A stretch of 15,582 nucleotides of DNA from Negativicutes bacterium UBA1444 (GTDB lineage Bacteria > Bacillota > Negativicutes > UBA1444). The notes beneath the pieces are model-generated. The model saw nothing but the letters and a program-made list of their open reading frames with translations. It ran no database searches and was not told the origin of the DNA. Positions 8,027 through 13,917 of this stretch are shown here, piece by piece. The position numbers and the translations under genes were made by a program. Each line of letters begins with the position of its first letter. The first letter of the stretch is position 1. The stretch lies in assembly GCA_002329525.1 (NCBI GenBank), contig DCTI01000250.1, forward strand, positions 13,167 to 28,748. Direction: 5' to 3'.

Positions 8027-8899
8027 TCACGAAACCCGGCGGCGGCCCAGAAGGCCCTGCGGACGCCAGAGTAAAATCAGGATCAGCACGACAAAGGCGA
8101 TGGCATCGCGCGGTAAAAAGAAACCCACGTACCCGCCGATCAAAGTCTCGGCCATGCCGATCACCAGCGCGGCCAGAACCGTGCCCAGCGGATTGCCCAA
8201 TCCGCCGAGAACGATCACCGCCAACATTTTATAGGCCGGCACGTCTCCCATCATCGGATAGATCGAGTTGTAGAGAATGCCGACCAGGATACCGGCCACG
8301 GCCGCGAAACCATAACCCAGAATGAAGTTGAAGGCCACCACTCGGTTAGTGTTGATCCCCATGGCCTTCGCCGTTTCCAGATCCTGTGCGGTTGCGCGCC
8401 AGGCCAGGCCAACGGTGGAACGGTTCAGCAGATACCAGAGCACCAGCAGCAAGACGGCGGTAGCGCCCAGAATCAAAAACCAGGTGCCGTACAAAGTCAG
8501 TCCAAGACCAGGAAGCCTGACCGACGGCAACATCGCGCCAAAATTCAGTTCCCGCGCCTGCGGCCCCCCCACCAGTCGCAAAAAATCCTGGAGGAAGATA
8601 AACAGACCGATTCCCGCAATCAAAGCCACGTTGGGCGATTTGTCCATCAGCGGGGCATACAGAAACTTCTGCACGATAAAACCGAACACCGCGGTCAGGG
8701 CAACCCCCATGACGACGGCCACGAGCGGATTGCCGGTCTGAAGCAGAAAAAAGAACGAGATATAGGCGCCGAGAGCATACGCGCCGGCATTGGAAATATC
8801 CAGAATACGCATGATTCCGTACACCAACGTGGCGCCCATCGCCGTCAGGGCGTACACACTGCCGACCACGATGCCGTTGACGATCTGCTGAAAAAACAT
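8027..8899 (-). CDS. livH: HAAT-family ABC transporter permease LivH
   Basis: This 290-residue polytopic membrane protein is the second channel subunit. It starts MFFQQIVNGIVVGSVYALTA and continues with GATLVYGIMRILDISNAGAY, both hallmarks of LivH. The coupling motif TAQDLETAKAMGINTNR lies near residues 190-206, and the C-terminal end RPQGLLGRRR is also characteristic. The frame stays open to 8983, but the ATG at 8897-8899 is used: GGAGG (8906-8910 on the plus strand) is 6 bases away and the extra 28 residues do not look like LivH. A hairpin with a T run lies between livK and this gene. Confidence 0.93.
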   Translation of the reverse strand: MFFQQIVNGIVVGSVYALTAMGATLVYGIMRILDISNAGAYALGAYISFFFLLQTGNPLVAVVMGVALTAVFGFIVQKFLYAPLMDKSPNVALIAGIGLFIFLQDFLRLVGGPQARELNFGAMLPSVRLPGLGLTLYGTWFLILGATAVLLLVLWYLLNRSTVGLAWRATAQDLETAKAMGINTNRVVAFNFILGYGFAAVAGILVGILYNSIYPMMGDVPAYKMLAVIVLGGLGNPLGTVLAALVIGMAETLIGGYVGFFLPRDAIAFVVLILILLWRPQGLLGRRRVS

Positions 8900-8922
8900 G
8901 AAACCCCTCCTGCCGTCATGGC

Positions 8923-8974
8923 AAAAAAGAATACGGAAGGGGCCGGCTGCGCCACTGGCAACCGGCGCCTTCCG
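8923..8974 (-). terminator. Hairpin with T run between livK and livH, possible partial terminator
   Basis: On the minus strand a stem of 13 positions with one mismatch (8962-8974 with 8934-8946) and a 15-base loop is followed, after 5 bases, by six T residues (8923-8928 on the other strand). It sits between the binding-protein gene and the permease genes. Such elements commonly let more binding protein be made than membrane subunits; that role is inferred. Confidence 0.6.
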
Positions 8975-8990
8975 CGCAGACACCTTTGTC

Positions 8991-10187
8991 TTATTTGTCA
9001 GGGGGAGTGATAATGGCCGGATCGCTGATTTCGCCGTAATAGGTGAATGCGCCGTTCTTGATGACCTGGACCTGAACGTTTTTCGTCACTTCACCCAGTT
9101 TGTTGTAGCCTTTGATCAGGCCGGTCGCCGCTTCGAAGTCCTTGATCTTGTAAATTCCGTCCTTGATTTTGTCAGGTTCGGCGCCGTTTTTCCGCATCGA
9201 TTCCGCCAAAACCATGAAGCAGTCGTACGTGGAAGCCGCCACCATGTCCGGGGCGTGTCCGGCCATCGCCGTATAGTCCTTGATGAAATCCTGCGTCGCC
9301 TTTAATTTGGAGTTGCGATTCAGATTGGTGGTAATGATGATGCCGTCCGCCGTCGGTCCTGACACTTTCAGGAATTCCATCGTGGAATCAATGCCTTCGG
9401 TGCCGAGCATCTGGATACCCAGATTCAGCTCTTTCGCCTGACGGGCGATCTGGGCGCCGGTGCCGGAATAGGTCGGCATGTAGATGAGATCCGGCTTGAG
9501 TTGTTTGATCTTGGTCAGGACCGGATTGAATTCTTTTTCCACCATGGTAAATTTATCCCGGGACACCACCTTGGCTCCCTTGGATTCCACATACTGGGTA
9601 AAGGAATCCGCCAAGGTCGTGCCGAAATCGTTGTCCACGTTCAGAATCGCGATGGTCTTGGCCTTCAGCATGTCAACGGCAACATAGCCGCCGGCTTTGC
9701 CCTGGGCCGTGCCGACAAACGATTGGCGGAACACATAGTCGCCGCCCTTGGTAATGTCGGGATGCAGCGCATAGGCCGCGATCATGGGAATCTTGGCATT
9801 CTCAAAAATCGGCGCCGCGGCACGGGTGGTATGGCTGTAGGAGCCGGAAACGGCCGCCACTACGCCGTCCTTGGTCGTCAGTTTTTGAGCGATACTCACT
9901 GCTTCCTGCGGCTTCAGGTTGTCGTCGTAGGCGACCAGTTCAACCTTGCGACCGTTGATGCCGCCGTCCTTGTTTATTTTTTCGACAGCCAGCTTGGCGG
10001 CTTTGGTGACGCTGTCCCCGTCAGCAGCCGCCGGCCCGGTTACCGGTGCGAAGAAGCCGATCTTGATGGGGGCTTTGTTGTCGGCGGCCGCCGGTTTCTT
10101 GTCGCCGCCCGCGCCGCCGCAACCCGCGACAATGAGGCCAAGGGCGATCAGAACTACCAACAGTGACTGGATGCGTTTGTTTTTCAT
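8991..10187 (-). CDS. livK: HAAT-family substrate-binding lipoprotein LivK
   Basis: This 398-residue protein is a type I periplasmic binding protein that captures the substrate for LivHMGF. A signal peptide with a hydrophobic core (SLLVVLIALGLIVAGC) ends in a lipobox, with Cys23 as the likely lipidated residue, followed by a Gly/Lys-rich linker. The mature domain begins IKIGFFAPVTGPAAADGDSV and contains GGINGRKVELVAYDDNLKP and VAAVSGSYSHTTRAAAPIF, standard for the leucine/amide-binding family. GGAGGGATATC precedes the ATG. It is the first gene of an operon ending in hutI, so histidine or another imidazole compound is a reasonable ligand guess; residue-level prediction of ligand is not possible here. 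A weak minus-strand promoter candidate is at 10227-10254. Confidence 0.93.
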   Translation of the reverse strand: MKNKRIQSLLVVLIALGLIVAGCGGAGGDKKPAAADNKAPIKIGFFAPVTGPAAADGDSVTKAAKLAVEKINKDGGINGRKVELVAYDDNLKPQEAVSIAQKLTTKDGVVAAVSGSYSHTTRAAAPIFENAKIPMIAAYALHPDITKGGDYVFRQSFVGTAQGKAGGYVAVDMLKAKTIAILNVDNDFGTTLADSFTQYVESKGAKVVSRDKFTMVEKEFNPVLTKIKQLKPDLIYMPTYSGTGAQIARQAKELNLGIQMLGTEGIDSTMEFLKVSGPTADGIIITTNLNRNSKLKATQDFIKDYTAMAGHAPDMVAASTYDCFMVLAESMRKNGAEPDKIKDGIYKIKDFEAATGLIKGYNKLGEVTKNVQVQVIKNGAFTYYGEISDPAIITPPDK

Positions 10188-10226
10188 GATATCCCTCCTT
10201 GAGACTGGGTCTTCCCAGAATTTCAG

Positions 10227-10254
10227 ATATTAGAATTTATTCCGCTTCGACCAA
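10227..10254 (-). promoter_or_regulatory. Weak promoter candidate for livKHMGF-hutI
   Basis: On the minus strand, TTGGTC (10249-10254) and TAATAT (10227-10232) are 16 bases apart, about 40 bases before the livK start. The -35 is poor. The remaining minus-strand leader up to 10414 shows only a small hairpin next to the ribosome binding site (CTGGG/CCCAG, 10204-10217) and no recognised riboswitch. Confidence 0.3.
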
Positions 10255-10414
10255 ACAAATCCTGCCTGCGGCAAAAAAATCTTTTACCAGCCTATGCAAG
10301 GCGCGGATTCGTTGTCCCTCCATCTTCCTTATAGAACGCTCACAGGTTCAATACGTCTATACCAATTGCACAGACACGGCGCCTCAGATTACAACATTTT
10401 AATTTTTTCGACTA

Positions 10415-10443
10415 TTGACGCCATATTTGAAAACTGTTATAGT
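10415..10443 (+). promoter_or_regulatory. Sigma70-type promoter of the outer-membrane protein gene
   Basis: TTGACG (10415-10420) and TATAGT (10438-10443) are 17 bases apart, a near-consensus housekeeping promoter. Transcription should start near 10450, giving a leader of about 250 bases before the ATG at 10703. Confidence 0.8.
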
Positions 10444-10449
10444 GTGATT

Positions 10450-10702
10450 AAAATATTTCAAGTCTTTACCATCCGGCATGTAACTGACAACATACAAAAT
10501 GGCAATGACGCCTTTGCAAATCTGCAAAGGCGTTTGCATTTTCGTGGCAAACAGAAAGGAACTCTCAGCATACTCCTTTGACACAGACAGCGAAGTCTGG
10601 CGCTTGATCGCGCCGGACTTTTTTTGTAAAGGTGGTGATGGTCGGCGAACTCTGTTCGGTAAATCCAATGTCAAAAACAGAGATCAAAAGGAGGCTATTT
10701 GC
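10450..10702 (+). ncRNA. ANTAR-type antitermination leader upstream of the barrel gene
   Basis: This leader has two short hairpins with six-base loops. The first is GGC-AATGAC-GCC (10501-10512) and the second CAGAC-AGCGAA-GTCTG (10584-10599). Both loops have A at position 1 and G at position 4, the signature of RNA bound by ANTAR-domain regulators such as EutV and NasR. The 3' arm of each is also the 5' arm of a longer competing hairpin: an 11-bp stem at 10508-10533, and the terminator at 10593-10625. Binding of the short form would thus prevent termination. A further candidate, ATGT/ACAT around AACTGACA (10478-10493), lies just before the first. The motif match is seen; regulation by an ANTAR protein is inferred. 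Confidence 0.7.
10593..10625 (+). terminator. Leader terminator overlapping the second hexaloop hairpin
   Basis: An 11-bp stem (10593-10603 with 10610-10620, one G-U pair) with loop TTGATC runs into seven T residues (10619-10625). It shares bases 10593-10599 with the CAGAC-AGCGAA-GTCTG hairpin, so the two structures exclude each other. It lies 78 bases before the start codon. Confidence 0.85.
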
Positions 10703-11383
10703 ATGCTTAGAAAAATTCTCCCGCTTGCCCTGTTCTTGTGCACCTTTTTTTCGGTTCCGGCATCGGCCACCCCTTCCAGTATTATCTGGATCCCTTCCAC
10801 CGATATCCAATCCAGTGATAAAACCCATTTGGGCATTGATAATTATTTTACAATGAATCGTCTGAAACCCGGCGAATCCACGGCCGCCCTCACCACCCCC
10901 ATCATCGGACTGACCTGGGGCGCGAAAAATTTCGAATTTGGGTTCGACTACGTAACTTCGCAAGACAATCCCTTTTATTTCAACGCCAAAGCCAAATTGT
11001 TCGGAAAAAAAGCGACAGACCTTAACATGGTGGTCGGTGTATACAACTGGGGAACCACCAGTTTGACCAATCAGGAAGTGAAGTATCTGCTGGGCAGCGT
11101 ATCTACCAAGGATGGCACCCGTTTTTCCCTTGGCTATGGAATCGGCCGCGAAGAAGCGCTGGGCTCCGACAATAAAATGCTTTTGGCCGCTATCGACAAG
11201 CAGCTCAACGATAAGTGGTGGATCGGCATGGATTATCAGAGTGGAAAGAGCGCCTTGGGCGCCTTGAGTTTCGGCGTCGGTTATTCATTGACCCCGAACG
11301 CTTCCATTCTGCTTGGGTATGATATTTATAACAACATCGCCTATAAAAGCACGGTGACCGTACAATTGGACGTGAATTTCTGA
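10703..11383 (+). CDS. Predicted outer-membrane beta-barrel protein of unknown function
   Basis: This 226-residue protein is not assigned to a named family. It starts with a clear signal peptide (MLRKILPLALFLCTFFSVPASA, here with a break likely after Ala22). The mature part lacks hydrophobic helices and instead shows alternating strands, such as FEFGFDYVT, NMVVGVYNWG, RFSLGYGIG, WWIGMDYQSG, LSFGVGYSL and ASILLGYDIY, separated by polar turns. It ends STVTVQLDVNF, with the C-terminal Phe expected for substrates of the BAM machinery. About 8-10 strands would fit. AAGGAGG (10688-10694) is 8 bases from the ATG. It has its own promoter and an ANTAR-type leader, and the amtB1 promoter begins 7 bases after its stop. 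The context suggests a role in nitrogen acquisition, for example a small porin; that is inference only. Confidence 0.75.
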   Translation: MLRKILPLALFLCTFFSVPASATPSSIIWIPSTDIQSSDKTHLGIDNYFTMNRLKPGESTAALTTPIIGLTWGAKNFEFGFDYVTSQDNPFYFNAKAKLFGKKATDLNMVVGVYNWGTTSLTNQEVKYLLGSVSTKDGTRFSLGYGIGREEALGSDNKMLLAAIDKQLNDKWWIGMDYQSGKSALGALSFGVGYSLTPNASILLGYDIYNNIAYKSTVTVQLDVNF

Positions 11384-11390
11384 CTACCCA

Positions 11391-11418
11391 TTGACAAAAC
11401 CAAAACTTGATGTAAAAT
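11391..11418 (+). promoter_or_regulatory. Sigma70-type promoter of amtB1-glnK
   Basis: TTGACA (11391-11396, consensus) and TAAAAT (11413-11418) are 16 bases apart. The -35 starts 7 bases after the stop of the barrel gene. Expected start of transcription is near 11425. Confidence 0.75.
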
Positions 11419-11424
11419 TAAACA

Positions 11425-11650
11425 CAAATATTTCATGGCAAAGAAGCCTTCGCAGCGCGAAGGCTTCTTCTGTTTTCCAGCGGTTTTCTCTTTACAATAC
11501 AAAATTATGCAGAATTGCGGACAATGAAGTCCCGTGGCCTTGGTCACGGGACTGTTCCATTCCATGGCTGAAGTGAGGAGGCGATAGTATTTCCAGACCC
11601 CCGGATTCATTCCAGAACTCGGAATCAAAAATAAATAAGGAGGAAAGATC
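11425..11650 (+). ncRNA. ANTAR-type leader upstream of amtB1-glnK
   Basis: Two hexaloop hairpins are present: GGC-AAAGAA-GCC (11437-11448) and GGAC-AATGAA-GTCC (11519-11532), again with A1 and G4 in each loop. The first competes with a 13-bp stem (11441-11453 with 11457-11469) followed by a T-rich stretch, a plausible terminator. The second competes with an 11-bp stem (11528-11538 with 11543-11553, loop CTTG, one G-T pair), but that stem has no T run, so termination there is uncertain. A GAGGAGG at 11575-11581 has no start codon at useful distance. The layout and several sequence blocks match the amtB2 leader. Because no other terminator follows the barrel gene, the first stem may also end that transcript. 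Confidence 0.65.
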
Positions 11651-13231
11651 ATGAGAAAACGCGAAATCCTTTTCTGCTCTGTTGCATTGTTGACCGTATT
11701 TTGCGCATTGACTTCCGCAGCGGTCGCTTATGCCGCCGATCCTGTCGCCCTGGCTGGCGATACTACCGGGGCGACGAAGCAAACCATCAGTGAAATCGGT
11801 GAAAAACTCGATCTGGAAAGTGTGGCGAAGACGGCCGCCGCCACGAAAATCGGTTTGAATTATGTCTGGGTCTTATTATGCGGCATGTTGATCTTCTTTT
11901 TTCAATGCGGCTTCGCCATGGTGGAAACCGGGTTTTGTCGGGCCAAAAACGCCAGCCACACCATGCTCATGAATTTTCTCGTCTTTTTGGTCGGCCTGGT
12001 CGGCTTTTTGGGGATGGGCTTCGCCCTCATGTGCGGAGGCGTCGGCAACCTTGCCTCCCTCGGCGGGCAGATGCCGCTGACCTCGGAATTCAAGATCGGC
12101 GAATGGGGAATTTTCGGTTACTCCGGTTTCCTGCTCACCGGCATGGCTTATGATGTCGGCGTGTTCGCCTACTTTTTCTTCCAGATGGTCTTCATGGATA
12201 CCACCTGCACCATTCCGACCGGCGGCGTAGCCGAGCGGGTCAAAATATCGGCGGTCATCCTCAACGCCCTGTTCATTTCCGCCATTTATTACCCGCTTTA
12301 CGGCAACTGGGTCTGGGGCGGCGGCTGGTTGTCGCAGCTCGGATCGCTGGCCGGCCTGGGGCACGGCGTCGTCGACTTCGCCGGCTCTTCCGTGGTCCAC
12401 GCGATGGGCGGGGTAGCAGCTTTTGCCGGCGCCATCGTCATCGGTCCCCGGATCGGCAAATACAAAAAGGATGGAACCTCCGTCGCCATCCCGGGTCACC
12501 ATGTTCCCATGGCGGTGATCGGCACGATCATCCTCTTCTTCTGCTGGTTTGCCTTCAATGGCGGCAGCACCTTGTCCGGCACCGATCTGCGGGCTTCCGT
12601 GGTCATTGTCAATACCATGATCGCCGGTGCCTTCGGCGGTCTGGTCGCCACTTTTTATACCTGGAAGATGTATGGCAAACCGGACCTGTCGATGGCCTGT
12701 AACGGCAGTCTGGCCGGCTTGGTCGCCATTACCGCTCCCTGCGCCTTTGTCGACAGCATCGCCTCCATCATCATCGGCACGGTTGCCGGATTTTTGGTTT
12801 GCTGGGCCGTCGTCTTCATCGACGCCAAGCTGAAAATCGATGATCCGGTCGGCGCTTCCGCCGTTCATATGGTAAATGGTATGTGGGGAATGATTGCTCT
12901 GGGATTGTTCGCCGACGGCACCTACGGCGACGGCCTCAACGGCGTGGCCGGCGGCGTCACCGGGTTGTTCTACGGCGATTCCGGACAGCTGTGGGCGCAG
13001 CTGATCGCGGTTGCGACACTTTGCGTTTACGGATTCGGCAGTCAGTATCTGTTCTGGAAAGTCACCGATAAACTGATCGGCATCCGGGTTTCCGCCGCGA
13101 ATGAAATCGCCGGTTTGGACGAAACCGAAGTGGCGCCGTTCGGTTATCCCGACTTTTCGGTCAAAAAATCTCTGGATATCCCCTTACCCGCCGAATATGC
13201 CATGGCCGGGGTCACCGAAACAAAAAAATAA
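11651..13231 (+). CDS. amtB: Ammonium transporter AmtB1, with extended N-terminus
   Basis: This 526-residue inner-membrane channel of the Amt/Mep/Rh family conducts ammonium as a trimer. It starts with a signal peptide (hydrophobic core residues 6-25, likely cut after AYA at 28), then about 40 polar and amphipathic residues before the first channel helix at about 71-91 (MLIFFFQCGFAMVETGF). The conserved pore residues are seen: twin histidines His250 in SSVVHAMGG and His406 in SAVHMVNGMWG, Asp242 before the first of them, and Phe302 in WFAFNGGS. About eleven helices follow in the usual order. The C-terminal tail ends with DETEVAPFGYPDF and further residues. AAGGAGGAAAG precedes the ATG. glnK follows 48 bases later, so the PII protein encoded there is the expected partner. 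Confidence 0.95.
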   Translation: MRKREILFCSVALLTVFCALTSAAVAYAADPVALAGDTTGATKQTISEIGEKLDLESVAKTAAATKIGLNYVWVLLCGMLIFFFQCGFAMVETGFCRAKNASHTMLMNFLVFLVGLVGFLGMGFALMCGGVGNLASLGGQMPLTSEFKIGEWGIFGYSGFLLTGMAYDVGVFAYFFFQMVFMDTTCTIPTGGVAERVKISAVILNALFISAIYYPLYGNWVWGGGWLSQLGSLAGLGHGVVDFAGSSVVHAMGGVAAFAGAIVIGPRIGKYKKDGTSVAIPGHHVPMAVIGTIILFFCWFAFNGGSTLSGTDLRASVVIVNTMIAGAFGGLVATFYTWKMYGKPDLSMACNGSLAGLVAITAPCAFVDSIASIIIGTVAGFLVCWAVVFIDAKLKIDDPVGASAVHMVNGMWGMIALGLFADGTYGDGLNGVAGGVTGLFYGDSGQLWAQLIAVATLCVYGFGSQYLFWKVTDKLIGIRVSAANEIAGLDETEVAPFGYPDFSVKKSLDIPLPAEYAMAGVTETKK

Positions 13232-13279
13232 TGGGCAAATGAAAAATCAACGAATCCTATTGGATGGAGGGCAAGCGAG

Positions 13280-13660
13280 ATGAAAAAAATGACCAAGATC
13301 GAAATCATTACCCGACCGGAAAAATTGGAAGCGCTCAAAGAAGGCATGAACAAGATCGGCGTAACCGGCATGACTGTCACCCAGGTTCTCGGCTACGGCC
13401 TGCAGAAAGGTCATCGGGAAGTGTATCGCGGCTCGGAGTACACCGTCAATCTGGTGCCCAAGGTTAAAGTGGAAATTGTCGTGTGCGAAGTCCCGGTGGA
13501 AAAAGTCATCGAAACCGCCAAAACTGTGTGCCGGACCGGAAATGTCGGCGACGGAAAAATCTTTGTCTACGGCATTGACAACGCCGTCCGGATCCGTACC
13601 GGCGAAGAAGGCGACAGCGCCATCATTGACCCGGCGGATTTCCACGCGCTGAATTCCTGA
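13280..13660 (+). CDS. glnK: PII nitrogen regulatory protein (GlnK type)
   Basis: This 126-residue protein is a trimeric nitrogen sensor that binds ATP/ADP and 2-oxoglutarate and, as GlnK, blocks AmtB channels when ammonium is plentiful. The T-loop reads GLQKGHREVYRGSEYTVNLV, and Tyr54 in RGSEYT is the residue uridylylated in proteobacterial PII; whether it is modified here is unknown. The second PII signature is CRTGNVGDGKIFVYG (residues 88-102). The C-terminus is about ten residues longer than the classic 112-residue PII. The ATG has GGAGG (13266-13270) 9 bases upstream. It is co-transcribed with amtB1; no clear terminator follows before the amtB2 promoter. The sequence does not tell GlnB and GlnK apart, so the symbol rests on linkage to amtB. 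Confidence 0.93.
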   Translation: MKKMTKIEIITRPEKLEALKEGMNKIGVTGMTVTQVLGYGLQKGHREVYRGSEYTVNLVPKVKVEIVVCEVPVEKVIETAKTVCRTGNVGDGKIFVYGIDNAVRIRTGEEGDSAIIDPADFHALNS

Positions 13661-13705
13661 CCGGATTACAAATCATACGAAAAATTGCGTGTTTTTTGTT
13701 CCCTG

Positions 13706-13734
13706 TTGACAAGAGTTTTGTTTTCTGTTACGAT
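13706..13734 (+). promoter_or_regulatory. Sigma70-type promoter of amtB2
   Basis: TTGACA (13706-13711, consensus) and TACGAT (13729-13734) are 17 bases apart. The expected transcription start is near 13741, which puts the first leader hairpin almost at the 5' end of the RNA. Confidence 0.8.
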
Positions 13735-13764
13735 TTCTCCATACTAATTGATGAGTAGGCAATG

Positions 13765-13792
13765 AAGCCTTCGCGAACAGCGAAGGCTTTTT
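13765..13792 (+). terminator. Leader terminator overlapping the first hexaloop hairpin of amtB2
   Basis: A 10-bp perfect stem (13765-13774 with 13780-13789), loop GAACA, is followed by five T residues (13788-13792). The 5' arm uses the GCC of the GGC-AATGAA-GCC hairpin, so the structures are alternatives. It would also stop read-through from amtB1-glnK. Confidence 0.85.
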
Positions 13793-13813
13793 GCGTCTAC
13801 TCGACGAGCTGAC

Positions 13814-13856
13814 GGACAAGGGCGTCCTGTGGCAACACCACGGGGCGTCCTTGTCC
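13814..13856 (+). promoter_or_regulatory. Long 19-bp leader hairpin before amtB2
   Basis: Bases 13814-13832 pair with 13838-13856 over the loop CAACA, with 16 Watson-Crick and 3 G-T pairs. No T run follows (CCATTG), so it is not a standard terminator. It competes with the second hexaloop hairpin and ends 61 bases before the ATG. Confidence 0.7.
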
Positions 13857-13917
13857 ATTGTATGGAGGAACCGATTCCCAGAGAACTATCATTACATGTC
13901 AACGAGGGGGATGCATC

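Larger units (their letters stand above)
13741..13917 (+). ncRNA. ANTAR-type leader upstream of amtB2
   Basis: The first hexaloop hairpin is AGGC-AATGAA-GCCT (13757-13770) and the second GGAC-AAGGGC-GTCC (13814-13827); both loops have A1 and G4. The first excludes the terminator at 13765-13792. The second is wholly contained in the 5' arm of a 19-bp hairpin (13814-13832 with 13838-13856, three G-T pairs, loop CAACA). A possible extra element, TACT/AGTA around AATTGATG (13742-13757), directly precedes the first. The sequence order and blocks are shared with the amtB1 leader (for example GTCC-C/T-GTGG and a following CCATT-n-ATGG), so the two are probably related by descent. Control by an ANTAR protein is inferred from the loops. 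Confidence 0.7.

Noticed and set aside
10305-10318. Hexaloop-like sequence GGGAC-AACGAA-TCC on the minus strand in the livK leader, which would put livK in the same ANTAR-type group
   Set aside because: The loop has A1 and G4, but the closing pair is C-T, so only a 3-bp stem with a 7-base loop forms, and the downstream hairpin is 10 bases away from its T run. Too weak without comparison to other genomes.
10499-11383. Longer open frame extending the barrel protein upstream to 10499
   Set aside because: It runs through the structured leader and its terminator and has no ribosome binding site. The ATG at 10703 has AAGGAGG at 8 bases and starts a clean signal peptide.
11425-11650. A GlnR-type operator or a glutamine riboswitch in the amtB leaders
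   Set aside because: No TGT-TNA...TNACA-like dyad at the promoters and no recognised glutamine-riboswitch core were found; the hexaloop hairpins explain the conserved blocks better.
13858-13917. 20-residue N-terminal extension of AmtB2 from a TTG
   Set aside because: It would bury the signal peptide. The ATG at 13918 has a better-placed ribosome binding site, and the extension overlaps conserved leader RNA.
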